The translations under genes were made by a program, and so were the position numbers. From Modestobacter marinus (GTDB taxonomy: Bacteria; Actinomycetota; Actinomycetes; Mycobacteriales; Geodermatophilaceae), in assembly GCF_011758655.1 (NCBI RefSeq), contig NZ_JAAMPA010000002.1, forward strand, positions 186,001 to 250,000: a DNA stretch of 64,000 nt, in the 5' to 3' direction. A model generated the notes under the pieces. It did not search any database and had not been told where the DNA came from. It saw only the letters and a list, made by a program, of their open reading frames with translations. Each line of letters begins with the position of its first letter. The stretch's first letter is position 1. Shown here one piece after another: positions 23,312 to 31,668 of the stretch.

Positions 23312-24436
23312 ATGCCCGGTCAGCCGGCCGCCGGAGCCACCCACGCACGCGGGAACGCGGCCGCCGTCGCCGAGCCCTTCGGCACCGCGCCCGACGGCAC
23401 CCCCGTCGACCGGTGGACGCTGAGCAACGGTCCGGTGACCGTGCGGGTGCTCACCTACGGCGGCATCGTCCAGAGCGTCGAGGTGCCCGACGCCGGCGGC
23501 CGGGTGACGAACGTCGTCCTCGGCTTCGCCGACCTCGCCGGCTACGTGGAGCACAACAACCCGGGGCCGTACTTCGGCGCGCTCATCGGCCGGTTCGGCA
23601 ACCGTCTCGCCGGCGGCCGCTTCACCGTCGACGGCCGCACGCACCAGCTGCCGCTCAACGAGGGGCCCAACACGCTGCACGGTGGCCCGGAGGGCTTCGA
23701 CCGCCAGGTGTGGACGACCACCGACGTCTCCGACGGCGAGGTCGCCGGGGTCCGGCTGACACTGGTCAGCCCGGCCGGGCACCAGGGTTTCCCCGGCACG
23801 CTGACCACCGTCGTCACCTACACCCTGGACGCCGCGTCGCGGCTGACGGTGCACTACGAGGCCACCACCGATGCGCCCACCGTGGTCAACCTGACCAACC
23901 ACACGTACTGGAACCTCTCCGGTGAGGGCTCCGGGAACGTCCACGGGCACGTGCTGCAGCTCGACGCCGAGGGGTACCTCCCGATCGACGGCACGCTGAT
24001 CCCCACCGGCGAGATCGCCCCGGTGGAGGGCACGCCGTTCGACTTCCGCACGCCCACCGCGATCGGCGACCGGTTGCGGGCCGGGCACGAGCAGCTGGTG
24101 CGCGCCCGCGGCTACGACCACACCTGGGTCCTCGGCCCGACCGGCGAGGAGGAGCTGCGGCGGGCCGCGGTGCTGCACGACCCGGCCAGCGGGCGCACGC
24201 TCACCGTCGCGACCACCGAGCCAGGTGTGCAGTTCTACTCGGGCAACTTCCTCGACGGGACGCTGGTCGGCACGGGCGGGCGCGTCTACCGGCAGGGTGA
24301 CGGGGTGGCGCTGGAGACCCAGCACTTCCCGGACTCGCCGAACCAGCCGGGCTTCCCGTCGACGGAGCTGCGGCCGGGCCGGACGTACCGGAGCACCACG
24401 GTGTTCGAGCTGCCGGGCGACGTCCGGGCCGGCTGA
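23312..24436 (+). CDS. galM: Aldose 1-epimerase (mutarotase)
   Basis: A 374-residue galactose mutarotase homologue that interconverts alpha and beta anomers of hexoses. The general acid His lies in NLTNHTYWNLSG and the general base Glu in ALETQHFPDSPNQ; the FGALIGRFGNRLAGGRF stretch is the family's substrate-site signature. GGAG lies ahead of the ATG at 23312. An in-frame ATG 30 bases upstream is less likely. The first 25 residues are a non-conserved extension without a clear export signal. It stands alone among neighbours, upstream of the Mca-like gene. Confidence 0.93.
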   Translation: MPGQPAAGATHARGNAAAVAEPFGTAPDGTPVDRWTLSNGPVTVRVLTYGGIVQSVEVPDAGGRVTNVVLGFADLAGYVEHNNPGPYFGALIGRFGNRLAGGRFTVDGRTHQLPLNEGPNTLHGGPEGFDRQVWTTTDVSDGEVAGVRLTLVSPAGHQGFPGTLTTVVTYTLDAASRLTVHYEATTDAPTVVNLTNHTYWNLSGEGSGNVHGHVLQLDAEGYLPIDGTLIPTGEIAPVEGTPFDFRTPTAIGDRLRAGHEQLVRARGYDHTWVLGPTGEEELRRAAVLHDPASGRTLTVATTEPGVQFYSGNFLDGTLVGTGGRVYRQGDGVALETQHFPDSPNQPGFPSTELRPGRTYRSTTVFELPGDVRAG

Positions 24437-24482
24437 GCCCGGGGTCGGTCCGGCCGGGCCGGTGGCTCCGTAGGGTGACCGC

Positions 24483-25307
24483 GTGCCCGAGCGACAGCTG
24501 ACCCTCATGGCCGTGCACGCCCACCCGGACGACGAGGCGACCAGCACCGGGGGCGTGCTCGCCCGCTACGCCGCGGAGGGTGTGCGCACGGTGCTCGTCA
24601 CCTGCACCGACGGTGGCTGCGGCGACGGACCCGGCGGCGTGAAGCCCGGCGAGCCGGGCCACGACCCGCGCGCGGTGGCGGCCGCCCGGCAGGCCGAGCT
24701 CGCGGCGAGCTGCGCGGCGCTGGGGATCGGCCACCTGGAGCAGCTGGGCTACGCGGACTCCGGGATGAGCGGCTGGTCGACCAACGACGCGCCCGGGTCC
24801 TTCTGGACGACGCCGGTGGAGGAGGCGGCCGACCGGCTCGTGGCGCTCATCGAGGAGCACCGCCCCGACGTCGTCGTCACCTACGACGAGAACGGCTTCT
24901 ACGGCCACCCCGACCACGTCCAGGCCCATCGGGTCACCATGGCGGCGCTGGCGCGGACCGGGACGACGGCCAAGGCCTACTGGACGACGATGCCGCACTC
25001 GGCGATGGCCGAGTTCGCCCGCATGGCCCGCGAGCAGGGTGTGGACCTCGAGGCCGAGCTGCCTCAGGACGGCCCGCAGCTCGGGCTGCCCGACGACCAG
25101 GTGACCACCTGGGTGGACGTGGCCGCCTACGCCCGGCAGAAGTACGACGCCCTCGCGGCGCACGGCAGCCAGGAGGAGAACATCCTCTTCCTCCGGATGC
25201 CGATGGCCGACTTCACCGCGGCGATGGGCGTGGAGACCTTCCTGCGGGTGCACGACACCACCGGTGCCGCCGTCCCGGAGGACGACCTGTTCGCCGGACT
25301 GCGCTGA
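24483..25307 (+). CDS. PIG-L deacetylase/amidase, MshB/Mca-like
   Basis: A 274-residue zinc hydrolase of the GlcNAc-PI de-N-acetylase family. Zinc ligands are in HAHPDDEATS (residues 13-22) and the GHPDHVQAH motif near residue 143; the Asp of HPDDE is the general base. In actinobacteria this family includes MshB (mycothiol synthesis) and Mca (cleavage of mycothiol S-conjugates). The DGGCGD loop and overall length fit Mca or an Mca paralogue best. It starts with GTG at 24483. A small peptide gene follows 104 bases downstream under its own probable promoter. Confidence 0.83.
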   Translation: MPERQLTLMAVHAHPDDEATSTGGVLARYAAEGVRTVLVTCTDGGCGDGPGGVKPGEPGHDPRAVAAARQAELAASCAALGIGHLEQLGYADSGMSGWSTNDAPGSFWTTPVEEAADRLVALIEEHRPDVVVTYDENGFYGHPDHVQAHRVTMAALARTGTTAKAYWTTMPHSAMAEFARMAREQGVDLEAELPQDGPQLGLPDDQVTTWVDVAAYARQKYDALAAHGSQEENILFLRMPMADFTAAMGVETFLRVHDTTGAAVPEDDLFAGLR

Positions 25308-25350
25308 CCTGCCGCCCGCCTCCGTGGTCTTCCGGCAGCGACGCCGACCC

Positions 25351-25377
25351 GTACATGGACCCGCCGCTGCTGGGTAC
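25351..25377 (+). promoter_or_regulatory. SigB/SigF-like promoter before small peptide gene
   Basis: GGGTAC at 25372-25377 fits the -10 of stress sigma factors SigB/SigF in actinobacteria. The upstream GTAC (25351-25354), 17 bases away, is a poor match to the GTTT -35. Transcription would start about 27 bases before the ATG at 25412. Confidence 0.38.
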
Positions 25378-25411
25378 CCCCTGGTCCAACCGACACAGAG
25401 GAGGAACCGAC

Positions 25412-25495
25412 ATGGGCATCGTGTCCGGACTGATCAAGGCCAACCTGCTCAAGCGACTGCTCAGCCGCTTCACCGGCGGTAATCGCACGAAGTGA
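25412..25495 (+). CDS. 27-residue amphipathic peptide
   Basis: A short gene with a very strong ribosome site (AGAGGAGGAA, six bases before the ATG). The product begins MGIVSGLIKANLLKRLLSRF and ends in TGGNRTK. It has net positive charge, and residues 3-20 would form an amphipathic helix with Leu/Ile on one face and Lys/Arg on the other. It could be membrane-associated, a toxin, or a small regulator; no known family is recognised. It has a plausible stress promoter upstream and three hairpins directly downstream, so it looks like a complete one-gene transcription unit. Too short for ordinary ORF calling. Confidence 0.7.
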   Translation: MGIVSGLIKANLLKRLLSRFTGGNRTK

Positions 25496-25502
25496 GCCAC
25501 CC

Positions 25503-25582
25503 GGCCGGCTCGAGCCGGCCGCAACCGGTGCCTGCGGGCACCGGGCACCAGCCCCCACGGCGTCCCGCCGTGGGGGCTGGTG
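25503..25582 (+). terminator. Three consecutive hairpins after small peptide gene
   Basis: First an 18-base perfect palindrome (GGCCGGCTCGAGCCGGCC, 25503-25520). Then an 8-bp stem (25525-25532 with 25537-25544). Then a 17-bp perfect stem with three-base loop (25546-25562 with 25566-25582). The last is among the strongest hairpins in the window and is a likely terminator. The group could also stabilise a short RNA. Confidence 0.75.
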
Positions 25583-25680
25583 CGTTCTCGGGGGCGGTCC
25601 ACGCGGGCGGAGTTGGCATCCCCGGCTCTTGGCACGCCGCGTGCGACGGCGGATGATCCGCCGCAGCGGCGGGAGGTGCG

Positions 25681-26529
25681 GTGACCCAGTCCCCGGAACC
25701 GGTGGAGCTCCGCCCCGGTCTCCTGGTGGTGCCGGTGCAGCGGCAGGTCCTGGACGACGTCGTGCCGGCGGCGGCGGAGCACTGCGTCCTGGTGAACGTG
25801 GGCCGGCCCTACCGCCTGCTGGAGACCCTGGACTCCCGTCAGCAGGCCACCACGGGTCTGCCCGGGGACGTCGCTGTCGTGCCCGCCGGGGCCGAGTTCG
25901 CGGTACGGACGCGGGACGGTGCCCCGCAGGACGTCTCCACGTTGGTGGTGGCCGTGGCCCCGCAGCTGCTGGACGAGGCACTGAGCGCGGCGGGGAGCCA
26001 CCGGACGGCGGGCCCGGCCCCGGTCGTGGGAGCACGGTCCCCGGCCGTCGCGACCCTGGCACGCCTCCTGGAGGCCGGGCTGGACGACACCTCCGGCCTC
26101 GGCCGGCTGATGCTGGAGTCGACGGGGCTGGCACTGGTCGCCGCCCTCGCCCGGGACCACACCACGGCCCGGACGCCGACCACCGCGGCGCCCGCCGGGC
26201 TCTCCCGCGGTCAGCTGGAGCGGGTGCTCCGGCGCGTCGAGGACGACCTGGCCGGGCCCCTGTCGGTGGGCGAGCTGGCCGCCCTCGCCGCCGTGAGCGA
26301 GTTCCACTTCAGCCGGCAGTTCCGCCTCGCGACCGGCGCCAGCCCGCACCAGTACGTGCTGAGCCGGCGGCTGGCCCGGGCCCGTCAGCTGCTCACCGCG
26401 ACCGACCTGCCGATCGCGGTCGTCGCCGCGCGCTGCGGGTTCGCCGACCAGAGCCACCTGACCCGGCACGTCCGGCGGGCGCTCGGGACCACCCCGGCCG
26501 CGCTGCGGGCCGCCGGCCGCGGTGCCTGA
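25681..26529 (+). CDS. AraC-family transcriptional regulator
   Basis: A 282-residue regulator. The first 170 residues form a cupin-like sensory part (PGDVAVVPAGAEFAVRT). The C-terminal 100 residues are the AraC DNA-binding domain: SVGELAALAAVSEFHFSRQF as the first helix-turn-helix and IAVVAARCGFADQSHLTRHV as the second. GTG at 25681 follows GGGAGG closely. The following SnoaL-like gene lies 94 bases downstream on the same strand and may be its target. No ligand can be inferred. Confidence 0.88.
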   Translation: MTQSPEPVELRPGLLVVPVQRQVLDDVVPAAAEHCVLVNVGRPYRLLETLDSRQQATTGLPGDVAVVPAGAEFAVRTRDGAPQDVSTLVVAVAPQLLDEALSAAGSHRTAGPAPVVGARSPAVATLARLLEAGLDDTSGLGRLMLESTGLALVAALARDHTTARTPTTAAPAGLSRGQLERVLRRVEDDLAGPLSVGELAALAAVSEFHFSRQFRLATGASPHQYVLSRRLARARQLLTATDLPIAVVAARCGFADQSHLTRHVRRALGTTPAALRAAGRGA

Positions 26530-26623
26530 GCAGGAACGTCCCAGGACCGGGCAGGAACGTGCACGCGCGGCGCCGGCCGCCGGCGGGAGGGTGGTCCTCC
26601 CGAACCGAGCGGAGGAGACGAGG

Positions 26624-27046
26624 ATGCAGCAGGCAGAGCGGGACCTGGCGCTGGTGCGTGAGGTGTACACGGCGTTCGAGCAGGCGGACGTCCCGCGGAT
26701 CATGGCGCTGTTCGCCGAGGACGGGACGGTGGCCCAGTCCCCGGAGCTGCCCTGGGGCGGCGTCCACGTCGGGCACGAGGGGCTCGGGTACTTCCTGGCC
26801 ACCTTGACCGGGCACCTGGACTCCCACCCGGAGACCGAGCGGCTGTTCGCCGACGGGTCCGGTCACGTGGTCCAGGTCGGCCGGACCCGCGGCGTGGTGC
26901 GGGCGACCGGTGCGCCGTTCGACGTGCCCGAGGTGCACGTCTTCACCGTCTCCGGCGGCCGGGTGCACCGCTTCGAGGCCTACCTGGACACCGCGGCCCT
27001 GCGCGCCGCGCTGGCCGCCCCGGCGGCGGTGCCGGCCGCGACCTGA
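26624..27046 (+). CDS. SnoaL/NTF2-like ketosteroid-isomerase-fold protein
   Basis: A 140-residue protein with the cone-shaped NTF2-like fold, seen as LVREVYTAFEQADVPRIMALFAEDGTV at the front and EVHVFTVSGGRVHRFEAYLDTAAL at the end. Members are small enzymes (isomerases, cyclases, hydrolases) or binding proteins; the pocket residues here do not settle which. ATG at 26624 lies just after GGAGGAGACGAGG, a strong ribosome site. It follows the AraC regulator in the same direction and converges with the membrane coiled-coil gene. Confidence 0.8.
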   Translation: MQQAERDLALVREVYTAFEQADVPRIMALFAEDGTVAQSPELPWGGVHVGHEGLGYFLATLTGHLDSHPETERLFADGSGHVVQVGRTRGVVRATGAPFDVPEVHVFTVSGGRVHRFEAYLDTAALRAALAAPAAVPAAT

Positions 27047-27073
27047 CCGGTGCCGACGGGTGGGCGCCCCGGC

Positions 27074-27799
27074 TCAGTGGTGCGGGCGTCCGGCGTCGGT
27101 GCCGGCAGGGGCGGGTCCGGCCGCCGGACGGGGCAGCGGCGGCATCGCCGGCGGGGCGATGAGCTCCTGGTAGGCGGCGGTGTGGGCGCGCAGTGCGGTG
27201 ACCGCATCGGCGACGTCGGCCGTCGTCCGGCCGGTCGGGGCGGCCACCCGCTCGGCCTGGAACACCGCGTCGCAGACGTCGGCGACCGTGTCCAGGTACG
27301 CCCGCGCCTCCGTCGCCGGCTCGTCCCGGCACACCGTCTGCGGGTCCTGCGTCCGCTGGCGCAGGCGCTGCTCGAGCCGGCTGCCCTCGGCCTCCAGGGC
27401 CGGGAGCAGGTCCGGGACCTCGCCGAGGTGCGCCCCGGCGGCCCGGGCGGCGGCCACCTGGCGGCGCAGCCGGTCCCGGGACCGGGCGACCTCGAGCTGG
27501 AGCTCGGCGCAGGTGCGCCGCTGCCCCGGGGGCAGCCGCCGTGCCGTGACCGCGGTGGCGCCCTGCACGCCCAGCTCGCGGCCGCGCGAGGCCAGTTCCC
27601 GGCTCCGGGCCACCAGCGGGCTGCGCCGGACCCGCCGGACGACCAGCCACCCGGTGAGCAGGGCCATCAGCAGCAGGGTCACGAACACCCCACCGAGGAC
27701 GGCGAGCACCGTGCTGTCCAGGGAGAGCAGCCACGACAGCTCGTCGTCGGCCCGGACGTCCAGTGCGCCGGCAGGGCCGGTCGGCAGCGGGGTGGTCAT
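27074..27799 (-). CDS. Single-pass membrane protein with coiled coil, unknown function
   Basis: A 241-residue protein I cannot assign to a family. A short extracytoplasmic N-terminus is followed by one membrane helix (residues about 28-52, STVLAVLGGVFVTLLLMALL). Then comes a basic, coiled-coil cytoplasmic part (about 60-150) rich in Arg, Leu and Glu, an Ala-rich helical stretch and a Pro-rich tail. GAGGAG lies just before the ATG at 27799. It is divergent from the sodium-pump rhodopsin with 180 bases between starts, so shared control is possible. Overall it resembles scaffold or membrane-organising proteins. Confidence 0.7.
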   Translation of the reverse strand: MTTPLPTGPAGALDVRADDELSWLLSLDSTVLAVLGGVFVTLLLMALLTGWLVVRRVRRSPLVARSRELASRGRELGVQGATAVTARRLPPGQRRTCAELQLEVARSRDRLRRQVAAARAAGAHLGEVPDLLPALEAEGSRLEQRLRQRTQDPQTVCRDEPATEARAYLDTVADVCDAVFQAERVAAPTGRTTADVADAVTALRAHTAAYQELIAPPAMPPLPRPAAGPAPAGTDAGRPHH

Positions 27800-27979
27800 G
27801 GTGCTCCTCGTCCAGGGCGGTGGGCCGGCTGGGAGGACAACGTACCCACTCCGCCCGGCGGTTCCCGGGTCGGCTGAGCTTGCTCGTCCGGCACTGCATC
27901 CACGTCGCTGCCGGCAGCGGAAGAACTGCGTGTCCGTGATCGAGAACAGGCACGAGGCCGCGATCCCGCAGGAGACCCC

Positions 27980-28819
27980 GTGAACGTCGAGAACACCTTC
28001 ACCTTTGACTTCTTCCAGTACACGATCGTGTCCCACGTCTTCACCTTCGGCTACGCCGCGATGGCGGCCGGCCTGGTGTACTTCGTCCTGACCAGCAAGA
28101 ACTCGTTGCCCCGGTACCAGCTGTCCTCCACCTTGTCCGCGGTCGTGATGCTGTCGGCGTTCCTGGAGCTGCTGGTCATCTCCCAGAAGTGGGACAGCGC
28201 CTTCAGCTGGGACGGCGAGGCGTTCAGCCCGACCGGCACGCTGTTCTCCAACGGCTACCGGTACATGAACTGGACGATCGACGTCCCCGTGCTGTTGCTC
28301 CAGATGCTGATCGTGCTCGGGGTGACCGGCGCTGCGTTCCGCCGCGGCTGGATCGTCTTCACCGTCGCCGGACTCGGGATGATCTACACCGGCTATGCCG
28401 GCCAGTTCTACGAGGTCGAGCGCAGCGCGCCGTTCTGGATCTGGGGCTCGATCAGCACGGTGTTCTTCCTGGTGATCCTCGTGCTGGTCTACCGCACCGT
28501 GTACGGCAACGTCGGGCGGCTGCCCGCGGAGGTCCGCCCGCTGGTCAAGGCCGTGTGGTGGCTGCTGCTGGTCTCCTGGATGCTCTACCCCGGCGCCTAC
28601 CTGATGCCGGCGATCTGGGACTCCGCCGACGGCGTGGTCGCCCGGCAGATCACCTACACCATCGCCGACGTCACCTCGAAGGTCGTCTACGGCATCCTGC
28701 TGGCGGTCATCGCCCGGAAGGTGAGCAAGCACGAGGGGCACGACGAGGCCGTGGCCTCCGACGTCACCATGCCCCGCGGCGGCATCACCGACGTGGCGGC
28801 TCCCGGTCGGGCTGCCTGA
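27980..28819 (+). CDS. NDQ-type light-driven sodium pump rhodopsin
   Basis: A 279-residue seven-helix microbial rhodopsin. Helix C reads RYMNWTIDVPVLLLQ, giving Asn 97, Asp 101 and Gln 108: the NDQ triad of sodium-pumping rhodopsins such as KR2. Arg 94, the GYAGQFYEV loop, DGVVARQ, Asp 230 and the retinal Lys 234 (TIADVTSKVVYG) also follow KR2. Leu 105 predicts green rather than blue absorption. Compared with KR2, the intracellular ion-uptake pair Asn 61/Gly 263 appears as Ser 50/Ala 242, and helix B has an extra Glu 63. GTG at 27980 gives the family's N-terminal length. The Blh gene follows after 16 bases, so retinal supply is co-expressed. It would export Na+ in light. Confidence 0.93.
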   Translation: MNVENTFTFDFFQYTIVSHVFTFGYAAMAAGLVYFVLTSKNSLPRYQLSSTLSAVVMLSAFLELLVISQKWDSAFSWDGEAFSPTGTLFSNGYRYMNWTIDVPVLLLQMLIVLGVTGAAFRRGWIVFTVAGLGMIYTGYAGQFYEVERSAPFWIWGSISTVFFLVILVLVYRTVYGNVGRLPAEVRPLVKAVWWLLLVSWMLYPGAYLMPAIWDSADGVVARQITYTIADVTSKVVYGILLAVIARKVSKHEGHDEAVASDVTMPRGGITDVAAPGRAA

Positions 28820-28835
28820 CCCGGAGGACGGCGTC

Positions 28836-29828
28836 GTGACGGCGGACGCACCGCCGCGGGTGACCGCGCTGACGACCCGGCTGTCGGTCGGGGTCGTCGG
28901 CGCGGTCGTCGTGGCCGCGGTGCTGCTGCCCGACCAGCTCTCGGCGTGGGCGCTGGGGATCCTGGCCGCCGGGGTGCTGCTCGGGTTGCCGCACGGGGCG
29001 GTCGACCACCTCGTGCCGGACTGGGTCGCCGGGCGACCGGGGCGGGTGCTGCGCCCGGGGGTGCTGGTCGGCTACGCGGCCACCGCGCTGATCGCGCTGG
29101 GCGCCCTCCTCGTGGCGCCGGTGGCGAGTCTCCTGGTGCTGTTCGCCGTGTCCGCGGTGCACTTCGGCATGGGCGAGGTGGCGTTCGACGCCGAGCGGTC
29201 GGGGACGTCCTGGCGGCCCGCGTGGCGTGACCTGGCACCGGTCGTCGGACTGGGTGGGCTGCCCGTCGCGGTCCCGCTCGCCCGGTGGCCCGAGGAGGCC
29301 GACCGGGTGCTCGCGGCGCTGTCCCCGGGGCTGCCGGCGCTGCTGACCCCCGGCGTCCGGCAGGCGGCACTGGCCGTCGTCGGCGTGGCCGTGCTGGTGA
29401 CGGTGCTCGGTGCGCTGGTCCACGGCCGGCCGGGGTGGGCGGGGGAGGCGGTCCTGCTCAGCGCGCTGTTCCTGCTCGTCCCGCCGGCGGCCGCCTTCGG
29501 GGCCTACTTCGGGGGGTGGCACGCGGTGCGCCACATCGGCCGGCTGCTGGTGCTCGACCCCCGCAACGGCGAGGACCTGGCGGCCGGCCGGCTCGGTGCC
29601 CCGCTCCGCCGCTACGCAGCCGCCGCCGCTGCTCCCACGGCCGTGGCCCTCGCCGGCATCGCACTGCTCGTCGCCGGCGCGCAACGGCCCGACTGGACGG
29701 CGGGCGCCCTGGCCGTCCTCCTGGGGCTGACCGTGCCGCACATGGCGGTGGTGGCGCTGCTCGACCGCCGGGCGCCGTCCCGGCCCGGGCGACGGCCGGT
29801 GCGGGTGGTCCGGTCCGCGGGCGGCTGA
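28836..29828 (+). CDS. blh: Brp/Blh-family beta-carotene 15,15'-dioxygenase
   Basis: A 330-residue membrane enzyme with about eight hydrophobic segments. It cleaves beta-carotene to two retinals, the chromophore for the rhodopsin just upstream (and potentially the heliorhodopsin at 33757-34548). Conserved iron-binding histidines are visible: His 53 and His 58 in GLPHGAVDHL, His 109 in AVHFGMGE, His 229 and His 233 in GGWHAVRHIGRL, and His 302 in TVPHMAVV. It starts with GTG at 28836. No carotenoid biosynthesis genes (crtE/B/I/Y) are in the window, so beta-carotene must be made elsewhere in the genome. Confidence 0.93.
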   Translation: MTADAPPRVTALTTRLSVGVVGAVVVAAVLLPDQLSAWALGILAAGVLLGLPHGAVDHLVPDWVAGRPGRVLRPGVLVGYAATALIALGALLVAPVASLLVLFAVSAVHFGMGEVAFDAERSGTSWRPAWRDLAPVVGLGGLPVAVPLARWPEEADRVLAALSPGLPALLTPGVRQAALAVVGVAVLVTVLGALVHGRPGWAGEAVLLSALFLLVPPAAAFGAYFGGWHAVRHIGRLLVLDPRNGEDLAAGRLGAPLRRYAAAAAAPTAVALAGIALLVAGAQRPDWTAGALAVLLGLTVPHMAVVALLDRRAPSRPGRRPVRVVRSAGG

Positions 29829-29872
29829 GTACCGGCGCCCGACCGCCCGCGGGGGGAGGGCCGCTGGGCCAC

Positions 29873-30679
29873 CTACGAGGCGTCCCGGCGCAGCAGCGAC
29901 CAGCCGCCGGCGACGAGCGCCGCCCCGGACCAGCCGACCAGCAGCGTCGTGGCCGTGGCAGCCGTCAGGTCCGGCTCCCCGAGCAGGACCCAGACGGCAC
30001 CGGTGCCCGGCAGCAGCTCCCCGAGCTCGGCCAGCCACGGGACGCCGAAGCCCGGCAGCAGGGCCGGCAGCACCAGCTGGAGCAGGAACACCGTGGCCAG
30101 CGCCCCGGCGGTGCTGCGCAGCAGCAGGCCGAGCCCGACGGCCAGGACGCTCCCGGCGGCCAGCACCGCCGCGATCCCGCCGAGGCTGGCGACCAGGTCG
30201 CCGGCGGACAGGGTCAAGGTCGGTGCGATGGCCCAGGCGGCGACGTCGGCGACCAGCGCGAGGAGCACCCCGGCCACCGTGGCGACCACGACCGGCACGG
30301 TGACCCGGGCGGCCAGCAGCACCCCGCGGCGCGGCGTCCACTGCAGGGTCGGGCCGATCGACCCGCTGGCGTGCTCCTGCGTGACCGCGAGGACGGCGAG
30401 CACCAGCAGGGCGAACTGGCCGAGCAGCACGCCGAACTCGCCGGCCAGGGTCGCCGGCAGGCCGGCCGACGGATCGGCCGGTCCGGTGGCCTCGTCGTAG
30501 GCCGCGGTGGCGCCGATGCCCACGACGGTGACCGCGCCGGCCAGCAGGCACCACCACGTCGTCCGCACCGTGCGCAGGCGCAGCCACTCGGCCCCGGCGG
30601 CCCGCCGGAGGACGGTCGCCGTCCCCGGCTCCGGGCGGGGCGTCCCGGTCGTCCCGGCGGCGACCCCGGTGGCGCTCAT
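29873..30679 (-). CDS. ABC-2 type transporter permease
   Basis: A 268-residue membrane protein with six hydrophobic segments, preceded by a 25-residue Pro/Gly-rich tail and the amphipathic AEWLRLRTVRTTWW entry helix common in ABC-2 permeases of actinobacterial drug exporters. The loop TQEHASGSIGPTLQWTPRR after the second segment is characteristic. Its ATG overlaps the stop of the ATPase gene (ATGA). Together they form an exporter, and the divergent sensor kinase/response regulator pair suggests it is induced by membrane stress or an antimicrobial. Confidence 0.87.
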   Translation of the reverse strand: MSATGVAAGTTGTPRPEPGTATVLRRAAGAEWLRLRTVRTTWWCLLAGAVTVVGIGATAAYDEATGPADPSAGLPATLAGEFGVLLGQFALLVLAVLAVTQEHASGSIGPTLQWTPRRGVLLAARVTVPVVVATVAGVLLALVADVAAWAIAPTLTLSAGDLVASLGGIAAVLAAGSVLAVGLGLLLRSTAGALATVFLLQLVLPALLPGFGVPWLAELGELLPGTGAVWVLLGEPDLTAATATTLLVGWSGAALVAGGWSLLRRDAS

Positions 30680-31614
30680 CGCTGCACCAGCCCGACCGGC
30701 TCAGGCGCACCGGCGACCCGGTACTGGACGCTGTCCCCGGTGAGGTCGAGGTAGACCTGCTCCAGCGAGGAGTGCTCCTCGGCCAGCCGGTGCACCGCGA
30801 TCCCCACCTCCAGCGCGACGTCGCCGACGGTCTCGGCCGTGGTCCCGGAGACCAGCAGGTCACCGTCGTCGGTGGGGGACACCTGCAGCCGTCGACGCAG
30901 CAGCGCGGCGGCCAGCGCGTCGGGCGACGGCGTCCGTACCCGCACCTGCTGCCGGGCGCCCTCGCCCCGCACGACCTCCTGCATCGACGCGTCCGCGATC
31001 AGCCGACCGCGGCCGATGATCACCAGGTGGTCGGCGGTCTGCTCCATCTCGCTCATCAGGTGGCTGGACAGCAGCACCGTCCGGCCTTCGTCGGCCAGCC
31101 CGCGCACCAGCCGGCGGACCCACCGCACGCCGTCGAGGTCCAGGCCGTTCATCGGCTCGTCGAACAGCAGGACGGCGGGGTCGCCGAGCAGGGCGGTGGC
31201 GATGCCCAGCCGCTGGCGCATGCCCAGCGAGTAGCCGCGCACCCGCCTCCGCGCCGCGGGCCCGAGCCCCACCTGGTCGATGACGTCGTCCACCCGGCGC
31301 ACCGGGATGCCGTTCGTGCGGGCCGCGACCCGCAGGTGGTCCCGACCCCGGCGACCGGGGTGGACGGCGCCCGCGTCGAGCAGTGCCCCGGCCGCCCGGA
31401 GCGGCTCGGCCAGCGTGGCGAAGGGCCGGCCGGCCACCAGCGCGGAGCCGGCGGTGGGCCGGTCGAGCCCGAGGACCATGCGCATCGTGGTCGACTTGCC
31501 GGCACCGTTCGGGCCGAGGAAGCCGGTCACCTTGCCCGGCTGGACGTCGAAGGTCAGGTCGTCGACGGCCCGGACCTCGCCGTACTGCTTCGTCAGCCCA
31601 CGCACCTGGATCAT
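30676..31614 (-). CDS. ABC transporter ATP-binding protein
   Basis: A 312-residue ATPase of the drug-export (DrrA/CcmA-like) group. Walker A is GFLGPNGAGKSTTMR, the signature is GYSLGMRQRLGIA, Walker B is VLLFDEPMNGLDL, and the switch His is in LLSSHLMSEME. The C-terminal 90 residues are the extra domain of this group. ATG at 31614 is used. It is divergent from the histidine kinase with 54 bases between starts, an arrangement typical of BceRS/LiaRS-like detection and resistance modules. Confidence 0.92.
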   Translation of the reverse strand: MIQVRGLTKQYGEVRAVDDLTFDVQPGKVTGFLGPNGAGKSTTMRMVLGLDRPTAGSALVAGRPFATLAEPLRAAGALLDAGAVHPGRRGRDHLRVAARTNGIPVRRVDDVIDQVGLGPAARRRVRGYSLGMRQRLGIATALLGDPAVLLFDEPMNGLDLDGVRWVRRLVRGLADEGRTVLLSSHLMSEMEQTADHLVIIGRGRLIADASMQEVVRGEGARQQVRVRTPSPDALAAALLRRRLQVSPTDDGDLLVSGTTAETVGDVALEVGIAVHRLAEEHSSLEQVYLDLTGDSVQYRVAGAPEPVGLVQR

Positions 31615-31668
31615 GCGCGCGGCCCGGCGGGGGCGGGACGGCGTGGCCGCCACAGGGGAGCTGAAGTC

